NCBI RefSeq assembly: GCF_033963835.1
Contig: NZ_JAXBME010000003.1
Coordinates: forward strand, 124,001 to 188,000
Origin: Cytobacillus sp. IB215665
Lineage (GTDB): Bacteria > Bacillota > Bacilli > Bacillales > SM2101
DNA length: 64,000 nt
Direction of reading: 5' to 3'
The number at the start of each line of letters is the position of its first letter. Position 1 is the first letter of the stretch. A program made the position numbers and the translations under genes. The notes under the pieces are model-generated. The model made no database searches, had not been told where the DNA came from, and worked only from the letters and a program-made list of their open reading frames with translations. Positions 25,407 to 34,134 of the stretch are shown here, piece by piece.

Positions 25407-26792
25407 TCAACCAGTTGCTTTACTACTTGCTGAACCAGCTTGATTTAATCTTTCAATTAATCCAGAACCAAATTCAGGAGAAACAGGATTATGTTGATCT
25501 GATAAAATACCTTCTCGTAACTCGTAAGCTGTTGAACCATGCTCAGCAAAATCTAAACCGCCGATCTCTTCTTCACGAGATACTCTAATTGATCCAAGAC
25601 GAGTCATAATGAATAGTGCAACACCTAATGTAGCAACGGTCCATACAATTACTGCTGTAATTCCTAAGGCTTGAATACCAAGTAATTGAACTCCACCACC
25701 GTAAACTAATCCTGCTTGAGTATCGAAGAAGCCAACTGCTAATGTTCCCCAAATTCCAGCAACTCCATGAACTGCGATTGCACCTACTGGATCATCAAGC
25801 TTCAACTTACGATCAATAAATTGTACTGCTTCAACTAAGATGATACCTGACACTAGTCCAATAATGATTGCACCAACTAAAGAAACGTTTGCAGTACCAG
25901 CTGTAATCCCTACTAATCCAGCTAAAGCACCATTTAAAGTTAATGAAGCATCAATTCTTTTATAGCGTAAGTTTGTGTAAAATGCAGATGCTAGAACACC
26001 GCACGACGCTGATAGTAAGGTAGTTGTTACAACATGAGGGATTAATTCTGGATCAGCTGCTAAAGTACTTCCTCCGTTAAAACCAAACCAACCAAACCAT
26101 AAAATGAATACACCTAGTGCCCCTAGTGGGATATTATGACCAGGAATGACATTTACTTTACCCTCAGAGTATTTGCCAATTCTTGCACCAAGGAAGAATA
26201 CTGCAACTACTGCACCAAGTGCACCTGTTAAATGAACAACTGTTGATCCTGCAAAATCAACGAAACCTAATTCAGCTAACCATCCGCCATTCCAAATCCA
26301 ATGTCCAACTACAGGATAAATAAAACCAGTCATTAAAATCGTAATTAATAAATAGCTAGATAACTTAATTCTTTCTGCTACAGCTCCTGAAATAATCGTT
26401 GCACATGTTGCTGAGAAAACTGCCTGGAATAAGAAGAATCCAACGTCAGCCTCATGACCATTTAAGGCAAATCCACTAGTACCGATAAATCCACCTGCAC
26501 TTGATCCGAACATAATTCCATATCCAACTAAAAAATAAAGCACTGATGCGATTGAAATCGTCAACATGTTCTTCATTAATATATTTAATGCATTTTTAGA
26601 ACGTGTAAATCCACTTTCTACCATTGCGAAACCAGCATGCATAAAGAATACGAGCAACGCTGCAACCATGATCCACATCATATCCATCGATGATTGTAAT
26701 GCAGTTGTGGTTGGACCTTCAGCAAAAGCAACAGACGACATGAATAAACTAATAATAAGTGTTAAAAGTGCTGTTCTTTTCATTCTTCTCAA
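25407..26792 (-). CDS. amt: Ammonium transporter (Amt/NrgA)
   Basis: A 461-aa ammonium channel: signal-peptide-like N-terminus, then 11 predicted transmembrane helices. Conserved pore histidines are present in STVVHLTGALGA and AIAVHGVAGIWGT, with the GFAMVESG and DFAGSTVVH signatures. The C-terminal tail (residues ~400-461) is longer than the minimum for GlnK docking. TTG at 26792 is the likely start (GGGAG eight bases upstream), with ATG three codons later as alternative. It lies downstream of glnK, the usual pairing, with a TnrA box before glnK, so expression should rise under nitrogen limitation. B. subtilis has the order nrgA-nrgB; here glnK comes first. Confidence 0.95.
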   Translation of the reverse strand: MRRMKRTALLTLIISLFMSSVAFAEGPTTTALQSSMDMMWIMVAALLVFFMHAGFAMVESGFTRSKNALNILMKNMLTISIASVLYFLVGYGIMFGSSAGGFIGTSGFALNGHEADVGFFLFQAVFSATCATIISGAVAERIKLSSYLLITILMTGFIYPVVGHWIWNGGWLAELGFVDFAGSTVVHLTGALGAVVAVFFLGARIGKYSEGKVNVIPGHNIPLGALGVFILWFGWFGFNGGSTLAADPELIPHVVTTTLLSASCGVLASAFYTNLRYKRIDASLTLNGALAGLVGITAGTANVSLVGAIIIGLVSGIILVEAVQFIDRKLKLDDPVGAIAVHGVAGIWGTLAVGFFDTQAGLVYGGGVQLLGIQALGITAVIVWTVATLGVALFIMTRLGSIRVSREEEIGGLDFAEHGSTAYELREGILSDQHNPVSPEFGSGLIERLNQAGSASSKATG

Positions 26793-26827
26793 CTTAATCT
26801 CTCCCTTTCAATAGTGGTTTTATCGAA

Positions 26828-27169
26828 TTATAGTATTGCTTGCTTTCCAGTTTCACCTGTACGAATCCTAACAGCATTTTCGATTGGTATGATAAAAATT
26901 TTCCCATCCCCTACACTGTTCGTTCGACATATCGATTGAATGATGTTAATGATTTCGTCTACCTTCTCGTTTTCAACGACCATTTCTACTTTAATTTTTG
27001 GTACTAATGTGATCTCGAATTTACTTCCCCTAAATACCCCTTTTTGACCTTTTTGCTTACCACATCCTGCAACCTCTGAAACAGTAAGTCCATTGACACC
27101 GATAGTTTCTAATTTATTGCGTAGATCCTGAAAGTGTTCAGGACGAAAGATCGCTTCAACTTTTTTCAA
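26828..27169 (-). CDS. glnK: PII nitrogen regulatory protein (GlnK), no T-loop tyrosines
   Basis: A 113-aa PII trimer subunit that gates Amt and signals nitrogen status through 2-oxoglutarate and ATP/ADP. TTG at 27169 gives the canonical beginning MKKVEAIFRPEHF, and AGGGGG lies eight bases upstream; ATG 27175 is too close to it. Core residues are kept: Gly37, Lys40, Gly41, Lys58 and the C-terminal VRIRTGETG arginines. In the T-loop both positions corresponding to Tyr46 and Tyr51 of E. coli GlnB are Phe (GVFRG and SKFE), so the protein cannot be uridylylated there; this fits a genus lacking GlnD. A perfect TnrA box lies 113 bp upstream. Confidence 0.93.
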   Translation of the reverse strand: MKKVEAIFRPEHFQDLRNKLETIGVNGLTVSEVAGCGKQKGQKGVFRGSKFEITLVPKIKVEMVVENEKVDEIINIIQSICRTNSVGDGKIFIIPIENAVRIRTGETGKQAIL

Positions 27170-27227
27170 TTTCATTTCCCCCTCTAACTCATATGTTACA
27201 TAAGTTAACGTGACCTTGTTATATTAT

Positions 27228-27298
27228 GTATCTTATTCTAAGTGAAGTTTCAGAAAAAAGCAACAACTTTTTTGAGTTTTATGTTAGAAAATATAACA
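27228..27298 (-). promoter_or_regulatory. TnrA box and promoter of glnK-amt
   Basis: TGTTA-GAAAATA-TAACA at 27282-27298 matches the TnrA/GlnR consensus TGTNA-N7-TNACA perfectly. On the minus strand a TAGAAT -10 (27240-27235) with TTGCTT 17 bp upstream gives a start near 27228, placing the box around -62. Confidence 0.75.
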
Positions 27299-27443
27299 TG
27301 AGTTAATTTATACAAATAAAAGCATATTCTTCTGTGAAGCATATCGCTAAAATATTGACTACCTACTACTAGTGGAGATAATCTAGTAAAGGATATATTT
27401 TATGTATGCTCATTTAAAAATGAATAAAAGGAGTTTAATATTA

Positions 27444-28790
27444 ATGAAAAAAAGGTTGCTTACTTTCCTATTTATACCATTCATCCTTATACATGGCGTA
27501 TTAGTTCAAGCTGAAAATAATGAGGCTACAACTTTGGAGGATGAAACGATCTATTATGTAATAGTGGAGAAATTCTTTAATGGCGATACATCAAATGATC
27601 AAGAGGTTCCAAATGATGGTTATGGGGGTGACATACAGGGCGTTATACAAAAGCTCGAGTATATTGAAGAAATGGGTTTTAGTACTATATTATTATCACC
27701 CATTTTTAACAGCGACTTTAGTAACGATAACGAAAATCTCACTATCAAAGAATACTATGGTACGAAAGAGGATTTAATAGCGTTAGTAGACGAAGCTCAT
27801 AAACGGAATATGAAGATAATTGTAGATGTTGAAACAACAATGGAAATGCCAAATAATATTGCGGAAACTTACATATCTTTGCAAGAAGAAACAGGTATTG
27901 ATGGTTATCATATATTAAATATTGGCATGTACCCTAGTGATTTCTGGAAGGGTTTTATTAACGATATCAAATCAAGCAATCAAAATTTATTCTTGCTTGC
28001 AGATGAACTAACTATAGAATCTCAACTTGAAGACACGTATAACGGTATAGGTTTTGATGCAATTGTAAGTCGTTCCTATTACGAAGAAGCTTCTAGCAAA
28101 TTTGTAACAATTGATCAACCACTTGATACAATTAATAATGTATTTAACGAAACAAATAACAAATCCGAAACGACAGTGAAAATGATCGATAGTCCTCAAA
28201 CAGATAGATTTACAAGAAAAGCCACAGCACTGGATCAATATCCCGTTACAAGAATCAAACAAGCTTTGGTTCATTTGTATACAACCCCTGGTGCGCCTGT
28301 TGTATTATATGGAACTGAAATAGCATTAGATGGTGGTAATGGAATTCCTAATCAACTTCTAATGAATTTTCGAACTGAGAAAGAATTATATGAATATATA
28401 ACTAAATTAAGTGAACTTAGAAGCACACTACCATCATTAACCTATGGAGACTTTGAAATGTTATATGAGGAAGATGGCATGCTAGTCATTAAGCGGACAT
28501 ATAAAGATGAAACTGCTATTGCTGTCATCAACAATACCTCTGAAACAAAGACAGTACAATTAGATACAAATATGCTTGAAGAAGGAAAAGAACTTAGAGG
28601 ATTATTAGCTGGAGATTTAATTAGAAGTGAGGAGCAGGGATACAAGGTAACAATAGATCGGGAGGAAGCAGAGATTTATGTTCTTGCTGAGAAAACAGGT
28701 GTAAATTTACCATTTATGCTAATGGTCTTTGCTGTTCCGACCTTGTTTTTACTATTTTTATTTGTGAACAAAAAGGTTCATAACAAATAA
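27444..28790 (+). CDS. Membrane-anchored GH13 amylase-like protein, catalytic residues replaced
   Basis: A 448-aa exported protein: signal peptide (1-23), a GH13-type barrel (about 35-345), a beta-sandwich-like domain and a C-terminal transmembrane helix (about 425-442) with KKVHNK after it, so it faces outward. Start ATG 27444 has AAGGAG ten bases upstream. GH13 regions are aligned easily but are degenerate: region I DVETT instead of DxVxNH; region II GYHIL where GFRLD is normal, so the arginine is His156 and the nucleophile Asp is Leu158; region III keeps a Glu (ADELT, Glu188); region IV IDSPQTDRF instead of IDNHDxPRF. Amylase activity is unlikely; carbohydrate binding or a structural role is plausible. 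A GH13 subfamily with an altered triad is known in Bacillus, but it keeps the nucleophile. Confidence 0.8.
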   Translation: MKKRLLTFLFIPFILIHGVLVQAENNEATTLEDETIYYVIVEKFFNGDTSNDQEVPNDGYGGDIQGVIQKLEYIEEMGFSTILLSPIFNSDFSNDNENLTIKEYYGTKEDLIALVDEAHKRNMKIIVDVETTMEMPNNIAETYISLQEETGIDGYHILNIGMYPSDFWKGFINDIKSSNQNLFLLADELTIESQLEDTYNGIGFDAIVSRSYYEEASSKFVTIDQPLDTINNVFNETNNKSETTVKMIDSPQTDRFTRKATALDQYPVTRIKQALVHLYTTPGAPVVLYGTEIALDGGNGIPNQLLMNFRTEKELYEYITKLSELRSTLPSLTYGDFEMLYEEDGMLVIKRTYKDETAIAVINNTSETKTVQLDTNMLEEGKELRGLLAGDLIRSEEQGYKVTIDREEAEIYVLAEKTGVNLPFMLMVFAVPTLFLLFLFVNKKVHNK

Positions 28791-28832
28791 GAGGATATCC
28801 TAGGCATCAGAAAGTAAAATTAGTGATTAGAC

Positions 28833-28888
28833 AAGCGCCTCGACGCCCATTAAAAGTATCAGATGGGCTATTCTACGAGGCGCTTTGT
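28833..28888 (+). terminator. Terminator of the amylase-like gene
   Basis: Stem AAGCGCCTCG / CGAGGCGCTT enclosing GCCCAT / ATGGGC, then TTG. Confidence 0.75.
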
Positions 28889-28905
28889 ACTGAAAAATAT
28901 TCTTA

Positions 28906-28927
28906 AATAGCCATTTAAATGGCTATT
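28906..28927 (-). terminator. Hairpin at the 3' end of yitK-type gene
   Basis: A perfect palindrome with arm AATAGCCATTT directly before the yajQ stop (minus strand); AT-rich with no long T-run, so only a probable terminator. Confidence 0.5.
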
Positions 28928-28932
28928 ATATT

Positions 28933-29424
28933 TTAACGGTAATTTATAAACTGTACATCAACGGTTAAATCAGCCTCTCGAATGGCTGCAATCACCTTTT
29001 GCAAATCATCTTTATTCTTCCCAGTAACCCTCACTTGATCATCTTGAATTTGGGTTTTAATTTTCAAACCTAGTTGTTTAATAATCGTATTTATTTTTTT
29101 AGCATTTTCTTTATCTATTCCCTGAATAAGCTTAGCTCTTTGTCTTACTGTCCCACCTGAAGCACTTTCAACTTTACTGTAGTCTAAATTTTTTATCGGA
29201 ATACCCCTTTTAACCATTTTGCTCACTAAAACATCCTTTAACTGATCTAGCTTGAAATCATCGTCAGACAGTAGCACAAGATCTTCTTTTTCAAGTGAGA
29301 TGTTACTTTTACTTCCTTTAAAATCATAACGGTTTTGAATTTCTTTCATAGCTATATTTATTGCATTCGTTACTTCTGAAAAATCCACTTTAGACACAAT
29401 ATCAAATGAGCTTTCCTTCGCCAC
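28933..29424 (-). CDS. yitK: YajQ-family nucleotide-binding protein (YitK-like)
   Basis: A 163-aa YajQ protein made of two ferredoxin-like halves. N-terminal [14 protein letters not shown] and RYDFKGSKS are the family signature; the C-terminal repeat ends [10 protein letters not shown]. Some members bind cyclic di-GMP and others nucleic acid. GTG at 29424 is the start because GGAGG is seven bases upstream and it yields the standard family N-terminus; the upstream ATG at 29490 adds 22 unsupported residues. Divergent from the yitL-like gene, as yitK and yitL are neighbours in B. subtilis. Confidence 0.92.
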   Translation of the reverse strand: MAKESSFDIVSKVDFSEVTNAINIAMKEIQNRYDFKGSKSNISLEKEDLVLLSDDDFKLDQLKDVLVSKMVKRGIPIKNLDYSKVESASGGTVRQRAKLIQGIDKENAKKINTIIKQLGLKIKTQIQDDQVRVTGKNKDDLQKVIAAIREADLTVDVQFINYR

Positions 29425-29603
29425 GATAACACCTCCAAAATATCTATTGAGTTTTGTCTCTATTATAGTAAAATTAAGCAATTGGGACAACTTATGACAT
29501 AATGTATATTATTGCATATCAAAATCATATACCACTTACAAAAGCTAGAAACAGGTTATAATGTAAACTATATGAGAATTTTTGTAGAAAGAAGGAAACA
29601 AAG

Positions 29604-30461
29604 ATGAACAACGTAAAAGCAGGCAACATTGTTACTCTTGTTGTAGAGAGAGAATCAGATTTTGGATTTTTTTTATCAGATGGTGAGACAAGCATTCTTC
29701 TTCATAATAGCGAAATAACTTCTGACATTCAGTTACAACAAGAAGTAGAAGTATTTTTGTATTCTGACCATCAGGGACGAATAGCAGCCACTACAACATT
29801 ACCTAGCATTACATCTGAATCGTACGGTTGGGTAAAAGTTGTAGAAGTAAAACAAAACCTCGGAGCATTTATAGATATTGGGATTAAAAAAGATATTCTC
29901 GTTTCAGGTGACGATTTACCTCTGTTGGAAAATATTTGGCCAGAAATTGGCGATCAATTGTATTGTTCATTAAAAACTGACAATCGTGGACGATTACTTG
30001 CTAAACTTGCCACAGAAGAAATCGTTGCGGAAATAATGAACACTGCTCCAAAGGAACTTTCCAATAGAAATATTAAAGGCACTATTTATCGTTCCTTAAA
30101 AGTCGGCTCATTTTTACTTACAGATGAAGGGTACCGAGGCTTTATTCATCATTCAGAGCGAAAGTCAGAACCAAGGTTAGGTGAAAGCGTTGAAGGTAGA
30201 GTCATTGCAGTTAAGGATGATGGGACAATTAATGTATCTTTATTATCTAGAAGCCACGAAAGCATGGATGATGATTCGGTAGCAATTTGTAAGTATATGG
30301 ACGACCGCGGAGGAGCTATGCCTTATTCAGATAAAAGTGCACCTGAAGATATAAAACAACGATTTCACATGAGTAAAGGAGCATTTAAACGAGCATTAGG
30401 AAAATTAATGAAAGAAGATAAAGTATATCAAGAGGATGGTTGGACTTATTTTAAAAAATAA
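29604..30461 (+). CDS. cvfB: S1-domain RNA-binding protein CvfB/YitL
   Basis: A 285-aa protein with S1-like OB domains (about 5-65, 70-135 and 150-215; YRGFIHHSE and SVEGRVIAVKDDGTINVSLL are characteristic) and a C-terminal winged helix (about 220-285: MPYSDKSAPEDIKQRFHMSKGAFKRALGKL), shown here in part. This is the CvfB/YitL architecture, an RNA-binding regulator of virulence factors in Staphylococcus. ATG at 29604 follows GAAGGAA. Its stop codon coincides with the first base of a full-length dispersed repeat. Confidence 0.92.
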   Translation: MNNVKAGNIVTLVVERESDFGFFLSDGETSILLHNSEITSDIQLQQEVEVFLYSDHQGRIAATTTLPSITSESYGWVKVVEVKQNLGAFIDIGIKKDILVSGDDLPLLENIWPEIGDQLYCSLKTDNRGRLLAKLATEEIVAEIMNTAPKELSNRNIKGTIYRSLKVGSFLLTDEGYRGFIHHSERKSEPRLGESVEGRVIAVKDDGTINVSLLSRSHESMDDDSVAICKYMDDRGGAMPYSDKSAPEDIKQRFHMSKGAFKRALGKLMKEDKVYQEDGWTYFKK

Positions 30462-30624
30462 AGCTCTGTTCGTAAACTTTGTTGCTATTTTTATTAACAA
30501 TGGACAATGTGATAAGTTTTATTAGAGCTTAATAATTGTAAAAGTAGAAAAGATGCCCGGTACACTAGATGGATACGTGCTTATATATTAGAACGTTTAG
30601 CAACAACTAATGGGAAAACAGCCA
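30461..30624 (+). repeat. Dispersed intergenic repeat, copy 6 (full length, reference)
   Basis: A 164-bp element: left end AAGCTCTGTTCGTAAACTTT, interior AATGGACAATGTG, TTAATAATTGTAAAAGTAG, AAAAGATGCC and ACGTGCTTATAT, right end ending GGGAAAACAGCC. It aligns end to end with the inverted copy at 19947 and the direct copy at 45977. Confidence 0.9.
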
Positions 30625-30664
30625 AAATAAACCGTCATCTGATGCGGTATATCAAACAGATCTT

Positions 30665-30701
30665 GCACCTATCCGAACATTAATACCAACAGGATAGGTG
30701 C
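30665..30701. terminator. Hairpin, probable terminator
   Basis: Perfect 10-bp stem GCACCTATCC / GGATAGGTGC with a 17-base loop, between convergent yitL-like and asnB genes. No T-run follows directly. Confidence 0.5.
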
Positions 30702-30739
30702 TGGAGGTTTATATTGAGTTATTAGTATGATAAAGGTTT

Positions 30740-30870
30740 TTATCGGTCAAATACGGCACTTTACGGGTCTAATTTGGTAATTTGCGGGTCAAATCCAGCA
30801 CTTTACGGGTCTAATACTATGATTTTCAGATCAAACCCATCATTTTATTGGACAATTCTGGTTTTAATCC
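30740..30870. repeat. Degenerate tandem array with an exact 21-bp period
   Basis: The motif ACGGGTCWAAT recurs with its GGTC (or GATC, GGAC) at 30745, 30766, 30787, 30808, 30829 and 30850: six units at exactly 21-bp spacing, decaying toward the asnB side. A further weak unit may follow near 30890. Confidence 0.8.
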
Positions 30871-30930
30871 ACCTAACACTTTATTTAAGCATCAAACCCC
30901 TGTATTTTTTAAGTTTCACTACCCCTTCAG

Positions 30931-32778
30931 CTACTCTTTTACTTGTATACCGTATTCGTTAAACCAAACGTGGATTTGAGCTAAATATGCGAGTAACTGT
31001 GGTCCAGTCATTAATTGGCCGAACCATGGAACTCGAAATGCTTTGCCTTCGGAGTCAACAATCTCTTTTAATTTTTCTTTATTAAAAAACTCATAAAGCA
31101 CAGATGATTTATCTTCTAATATATTTTCTAACCAATTTTTCACAAGTGAACTGTATAGAGGGTGGTGTGTTTTAGGATAAGGACTCTTCTTTCTATAAAG
31201 CACTTCACTTGGCAAAATCCCTTCTAATGATCTGCGTAAGATGCCTTTCTCCCTATTGCCGTACATTTTCATTTCCCAAGGGATATTCCAAACGTATTCA
31301 ACAAGCCTATGATCTGCAAACGGTACACGAACTTCAAGACTAGCACCCATACTCATGCGATCTTTACGATCTAATAATGTTGTCATAAACCATATCATGT
31401 TTAAATAAAACATCTGTCTTCGATTTGCTTCAAGTGGGTTTTCACCTTCAAGCATTGGTGTTTCTTTTACAGTTTGTTCATACTTTTCTTGAACGTAGTC
31501 TTTTAATTTTAGCTTTTTATTCCACGAATCTTGCAATAGTTCAATTCTTGCATCTAAGGAACGCATCCATGGAAATCCACCATTTTGTAATATATTCGTG
31601 TTATGGAACCAAGGGTAACCGCCAAAGATTTCGTCTGCACATTCTCCAGACAACCCTACAACAAATTGTTCTTTAATTTGTTTACAAAACCATAATAATG
31701 ACGAATCTATGTCTGCCATTCCAGGTAAATCTCTTACATAGACTGCTTCTGTTAAATACTTCACTAAATCCTGTTGAGAAATGACGCATCGGTGATGTTG
31801 TGTTTTAAATTCAGTCGACATTTTCTCAATCCAGGGCACATCTGAATTCGGTTGGAAATCATTTGCTTGAAAGTATTTATCATTCTCTTCATAGTCTATT
31901 GAATACGTATGCAAGTTTCCTTTTCCCTCTTGTGCATACGCTAATGAAGCAAAAGCAGTAATTGCACTAGAATCTACCCCGCCAGATAAAAATGTGCATA
32001 ATGGAACATCTGACACAAGCTGCCTTGTCACAGCATCTTTGAGGAGAAAGTGTACTTTCTCAGTCGTTTCATCTAATGAATCCGTATGTGGTTTGCTTTT
32101 TACATTCCAATAACGCCACATTTTAATGCCTTGTTTCGAGAATACAAGCGCATGGCCAGGTCGTAGCTCATTAATTTTATTAAACACACCATGACCTGGA
32201 GAACGCGATGGACCAAGACCAAAAATCTCTGCTAGCCCTTCAACTCCTAGCTCTGCTTTTACAGATGGATGTGCTAAAATGGCTTTTAATTCAGACCCAA
32301 ATAATATACTAAACTCATCCATCCTATAAAATAAAGGCTTTACACCTAAACGATCACGAGCAAGAAATACTTGTTCTTTCTTTGCATCCCAAACAGCAAA
32401 CGCATAAATACCATTTAGATAATCAACACATCGCTCCTCCCATTCTATATAAGCAGTTAACAGCACCTCAGTGTCAGAGTGCCCTTTAAATGTATAGCCG
32501 TAGGAAGCTAATTGTTTTCTAATATCCTCAGTATTATATAGCTCTCCATTATAACAGATAGTATATGTGTTTGAATGATTGGAACGAGACATTGGTTGAA
32601 TACCACCTTCAGGATCAACAACAACCAACCTTTTATGACCAAACCCAGCATGAAGCGATGTCCAAATATTCGTATCATCCGGACCTCTTTTCCTTAACGT
32701 TTCTGTCATTTTTGATAAGGTGGGATGTTCGTTTCTTAAGTCTCTGTTATAGTCAACCCAACCTGTAATTCCACACAT
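30931..32778 (-). CDS. asnB: Asparagine synthetase (glutamine-hydrolysing), AsnB/AsnO family
   Basis: A 615-aa class II amidotransferase forming asparagine from aspartate, glutamine and ATP. Cys2 (MCGITGW) is the glutaminase nucleophile; RGPDD, YNGELYN and SDTEVLL shape that site. The synthetase domain starts near 240 with the pyrophosphate loop SGGVDSS (265-271) and GECADEIFGGY. Its place near yisL, yisI and gerP corresponds to asnO (yisO) of B. subtilis, a sporulation-linked paralogue, but sequence is not close enough to my memory of AsnO to use that name. It stands alone. Confidence 0.9.
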   Translation of the reverse strand: MCGITGWVDYNRDLRNEHPTLSKMTETLRKRGPDDTNIWTSLHAGFGHKRLVVVDPEGGIQPMSRSNHSNTYTICYNGELYNTEDIRKQLASYGYTFKGHSDTEVLLTAYIEWEERCVDYLNGIYAFAVWDAKKEQVFLARDRLGVKPLFYRMDEFSILFGSELKAILAHPSVKAELGVEGLAEIFGLGPSRSPGHGVFNKINELRPGHALVFSKQGIKMWRYWNVKSKPHTDSLDETTEKVHFLLKDAVTRQLVSDVPLCTFLSGGVDSSAITAFASLAYAQEGKGNLHTYSIDYEENDKYFQANDFQPNSDVPWIEKMSTEFKTQHHRCVISQQDLVKYLTEAVYVRDLPGMADIDSSLLWFCKQIKEQFVVGLSGECADEIFGGYPWFHNTNILQNGGFPWMRSLDARIELLQDSWNKKLKLKDYVQEKYEQTVKETPMLEGENPLEANRRQMFYLNMIWFMTTLLDRKDRMSMGASLEVRVPFADHRLVEYVWNIPWEMKMYGNREKGILRRSLEGILPSEVLYRKKSPYPKTHHPLYSSLVKNWLENILEDKSSVLYEFFNKEKLKEIVDSEGKAFRVPWFGQLMTGPQLLAYLAQIHVWFNEYGIQVKE

Positions 32779-33222
32779 TTCTTACCAGCTCCTCTTCATT
32801 ACTAGCATGAACCATTCTTCGTATAAGCATGCTATCATTGTATGCAATTATGATGAATTGGATGAATCGTCCTACATAAATAACAACATTATACATATTT
32901 TTATTCCAGCCAATGATTCATAGTTTAAAGAGAAGGAAAGTTGTCTAAACAAGATAAAGAAAAACATGACTCGATTTTTTTCAAGGTTTTGTTTACAAAA
33001 TTTGTCGCTATTATTCAATATGACAATCTCACAAATAGATTTTCTATAATTGTCATCGTTTTATAGTGAAAAATACCACAATAGCATAGTTGTATACGTG
33101 TTTATTTCTCAATGCACAACTGCCTGTTATAAAGTAACTCATCTAAAAAATACAACCCCCTCTGTATTGGTGGGGTTAAATTGAATAAAGTATGGTTAAC
33201 ACATAGTTGGAGGATTTTCCGC
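32779..33222. other. Divergent promoter region asnB / DUF2777
   Basis: About 440 bp, AT-rich. A small hairpin AACCCC / GGGGTT (33152-33178) lies just before the DUF2777 ribosome binding site. No operator, RNA or ORF is supported. Confidence 0.35.
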
Positions 33223-33783
33223 ATGAACATACAGCATAGACTGCAATTAATAAAAGAACAACAAAGAGCATATATTAATGGATCAATTGAATGTATTGGT
33301 GATGAATGGATATTTTTTGATGATGAAGATGATGTAGCTTCAAATTTTGATGATATTGTTCAAGACGAGTTCGAAATTTGGTTGATGGACCGTTGGCTCA
33401 AAGGAAGCATCATTGAGTCTGGGGTTGTTGAACTATCCAAATTTACATATTTTTTACAACACGGAGATAAAGTAAGGATAAACAAGAAGCTGTTGCTTAA
33501 CTATTCGGAACTATTACAATCGCTCAATGAAGAAAGCTTTATTAGATTTATCCATTGCTTAAACCAATTGTCTTTTTCTATGTATGATTGTATTTACTCG
33601 CATAATATATTAAGTTTTTTGGATATGAAAAACACAAATGCTGAAGGTGTAAACTTCCTCATCTTCGATAATTTTGAGACAATATGTAACGTACAGCATC
33701 ATTTCTTTAGAGGGTCTCATTCAACTGATCGTTTTGAATATACAACAAGTAGAGGGAAACGTATACTTTCACAGCATATGTAA
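33223..33783 (+). CDS. DUF2777-like protein
   Basis: A 186-aa soluble protein beginning MNIQHRLQLIKEQQRAYINGSI (start of the family pattern, IKEQQRAY). It has an acidic stretch FFDDEDDVASNFDD near residues 36-49 and ends RGKRILSQHM. ATG at 33223 is preferred over ATG/TTG at 33181 because GGAGG lies nine bases upstream. The similarity to DUF2777 is from memory and moderate. A repeat copy begins 7 bp after the stop. Confidence 0.6.
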   Translation: MNIQHRLQLIKEQQRAYINGSIECIGDEWIFFDDEDDVASNFDDIVQDEFEIWLMDRWLKGSIIESGVVELSKFTYFLQHGDKVRINKKLLLNYSELLQSLNEESFIRFIHCLNQLSFSMYDCIYSHNILSFLDMKNTNAEGVNFLIFDNFETICNVQHHFFRGSHSTDRFEYTTSRGKRILSQHM

Positions 33784-33789
33784 TAAAAT

Positions 33790-33937
33790 TAGGCTGTTTA
33801 CGTATAGAATGTTGTTTTTCATACTAACAAATAAACTAGGTTTCATCTTTGCTACAATAAAACGCTGACTGTTAGTATAACGACGTTTTTATTTTCAATT
33901 TTAGGAAATATAGCAACAAAGTTTACGAAAAGAGTTT
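33790..33937 (-). repeat. Dispersed intergenic repeat, copy 7 (full length)
   Basis: Left end TAGGCTGTTTACGTATAGAA, right end the complement of AAACTCTTTTCGTAAACTTT. It begins immediately after the DUF2777 stop. Confidence 0.75.
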
Positions 33938-33943
33938 AAATTA

Positions 33944-33977
33944 AAAAAGCATCTATTTAAAAATATAGATGCTTTTT
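33944..33977. terminator. Terminator
   Basis: Perfect stem AAAAAGCATCTAT / ATAGATGCTTTTT with an 8-base loop; works in both directions. Confidence 0.85.
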
Positions 33978-34083
33978 GTTCATTACACGTTTTAATATTA
34001 TGTAATAGATTGTGCCAAAGATAAATTACAAATAAAAATGGTGACAGCCTAGTAAATCCTATTTCACCGATCTATTATTAATA

Positions 34084-34114
34084 AAAACCGTAATAAAGAT
34101 TACGAAAAGAGCTT
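34084..34114 (-). repeat. Dispersed repeat, end fragment
   Basis: AATAAAGATTACGAAAAGAG is the complement of the left end of the family; the rest of an element is not recognisable. Confidence 0.4.
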
Positions 34115-34134
34115 AAACAAAAGATCCTACCTAA

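Noticed and set aside
30774-30962. 62-codon frame with a seven-residue repeat (GSNPALY-like)
   Set aside because: It is only the translation of the 21-bp DNA array (21 bp = 7 codons), has no ribosome binding site and overlaps the asnB 3' end.
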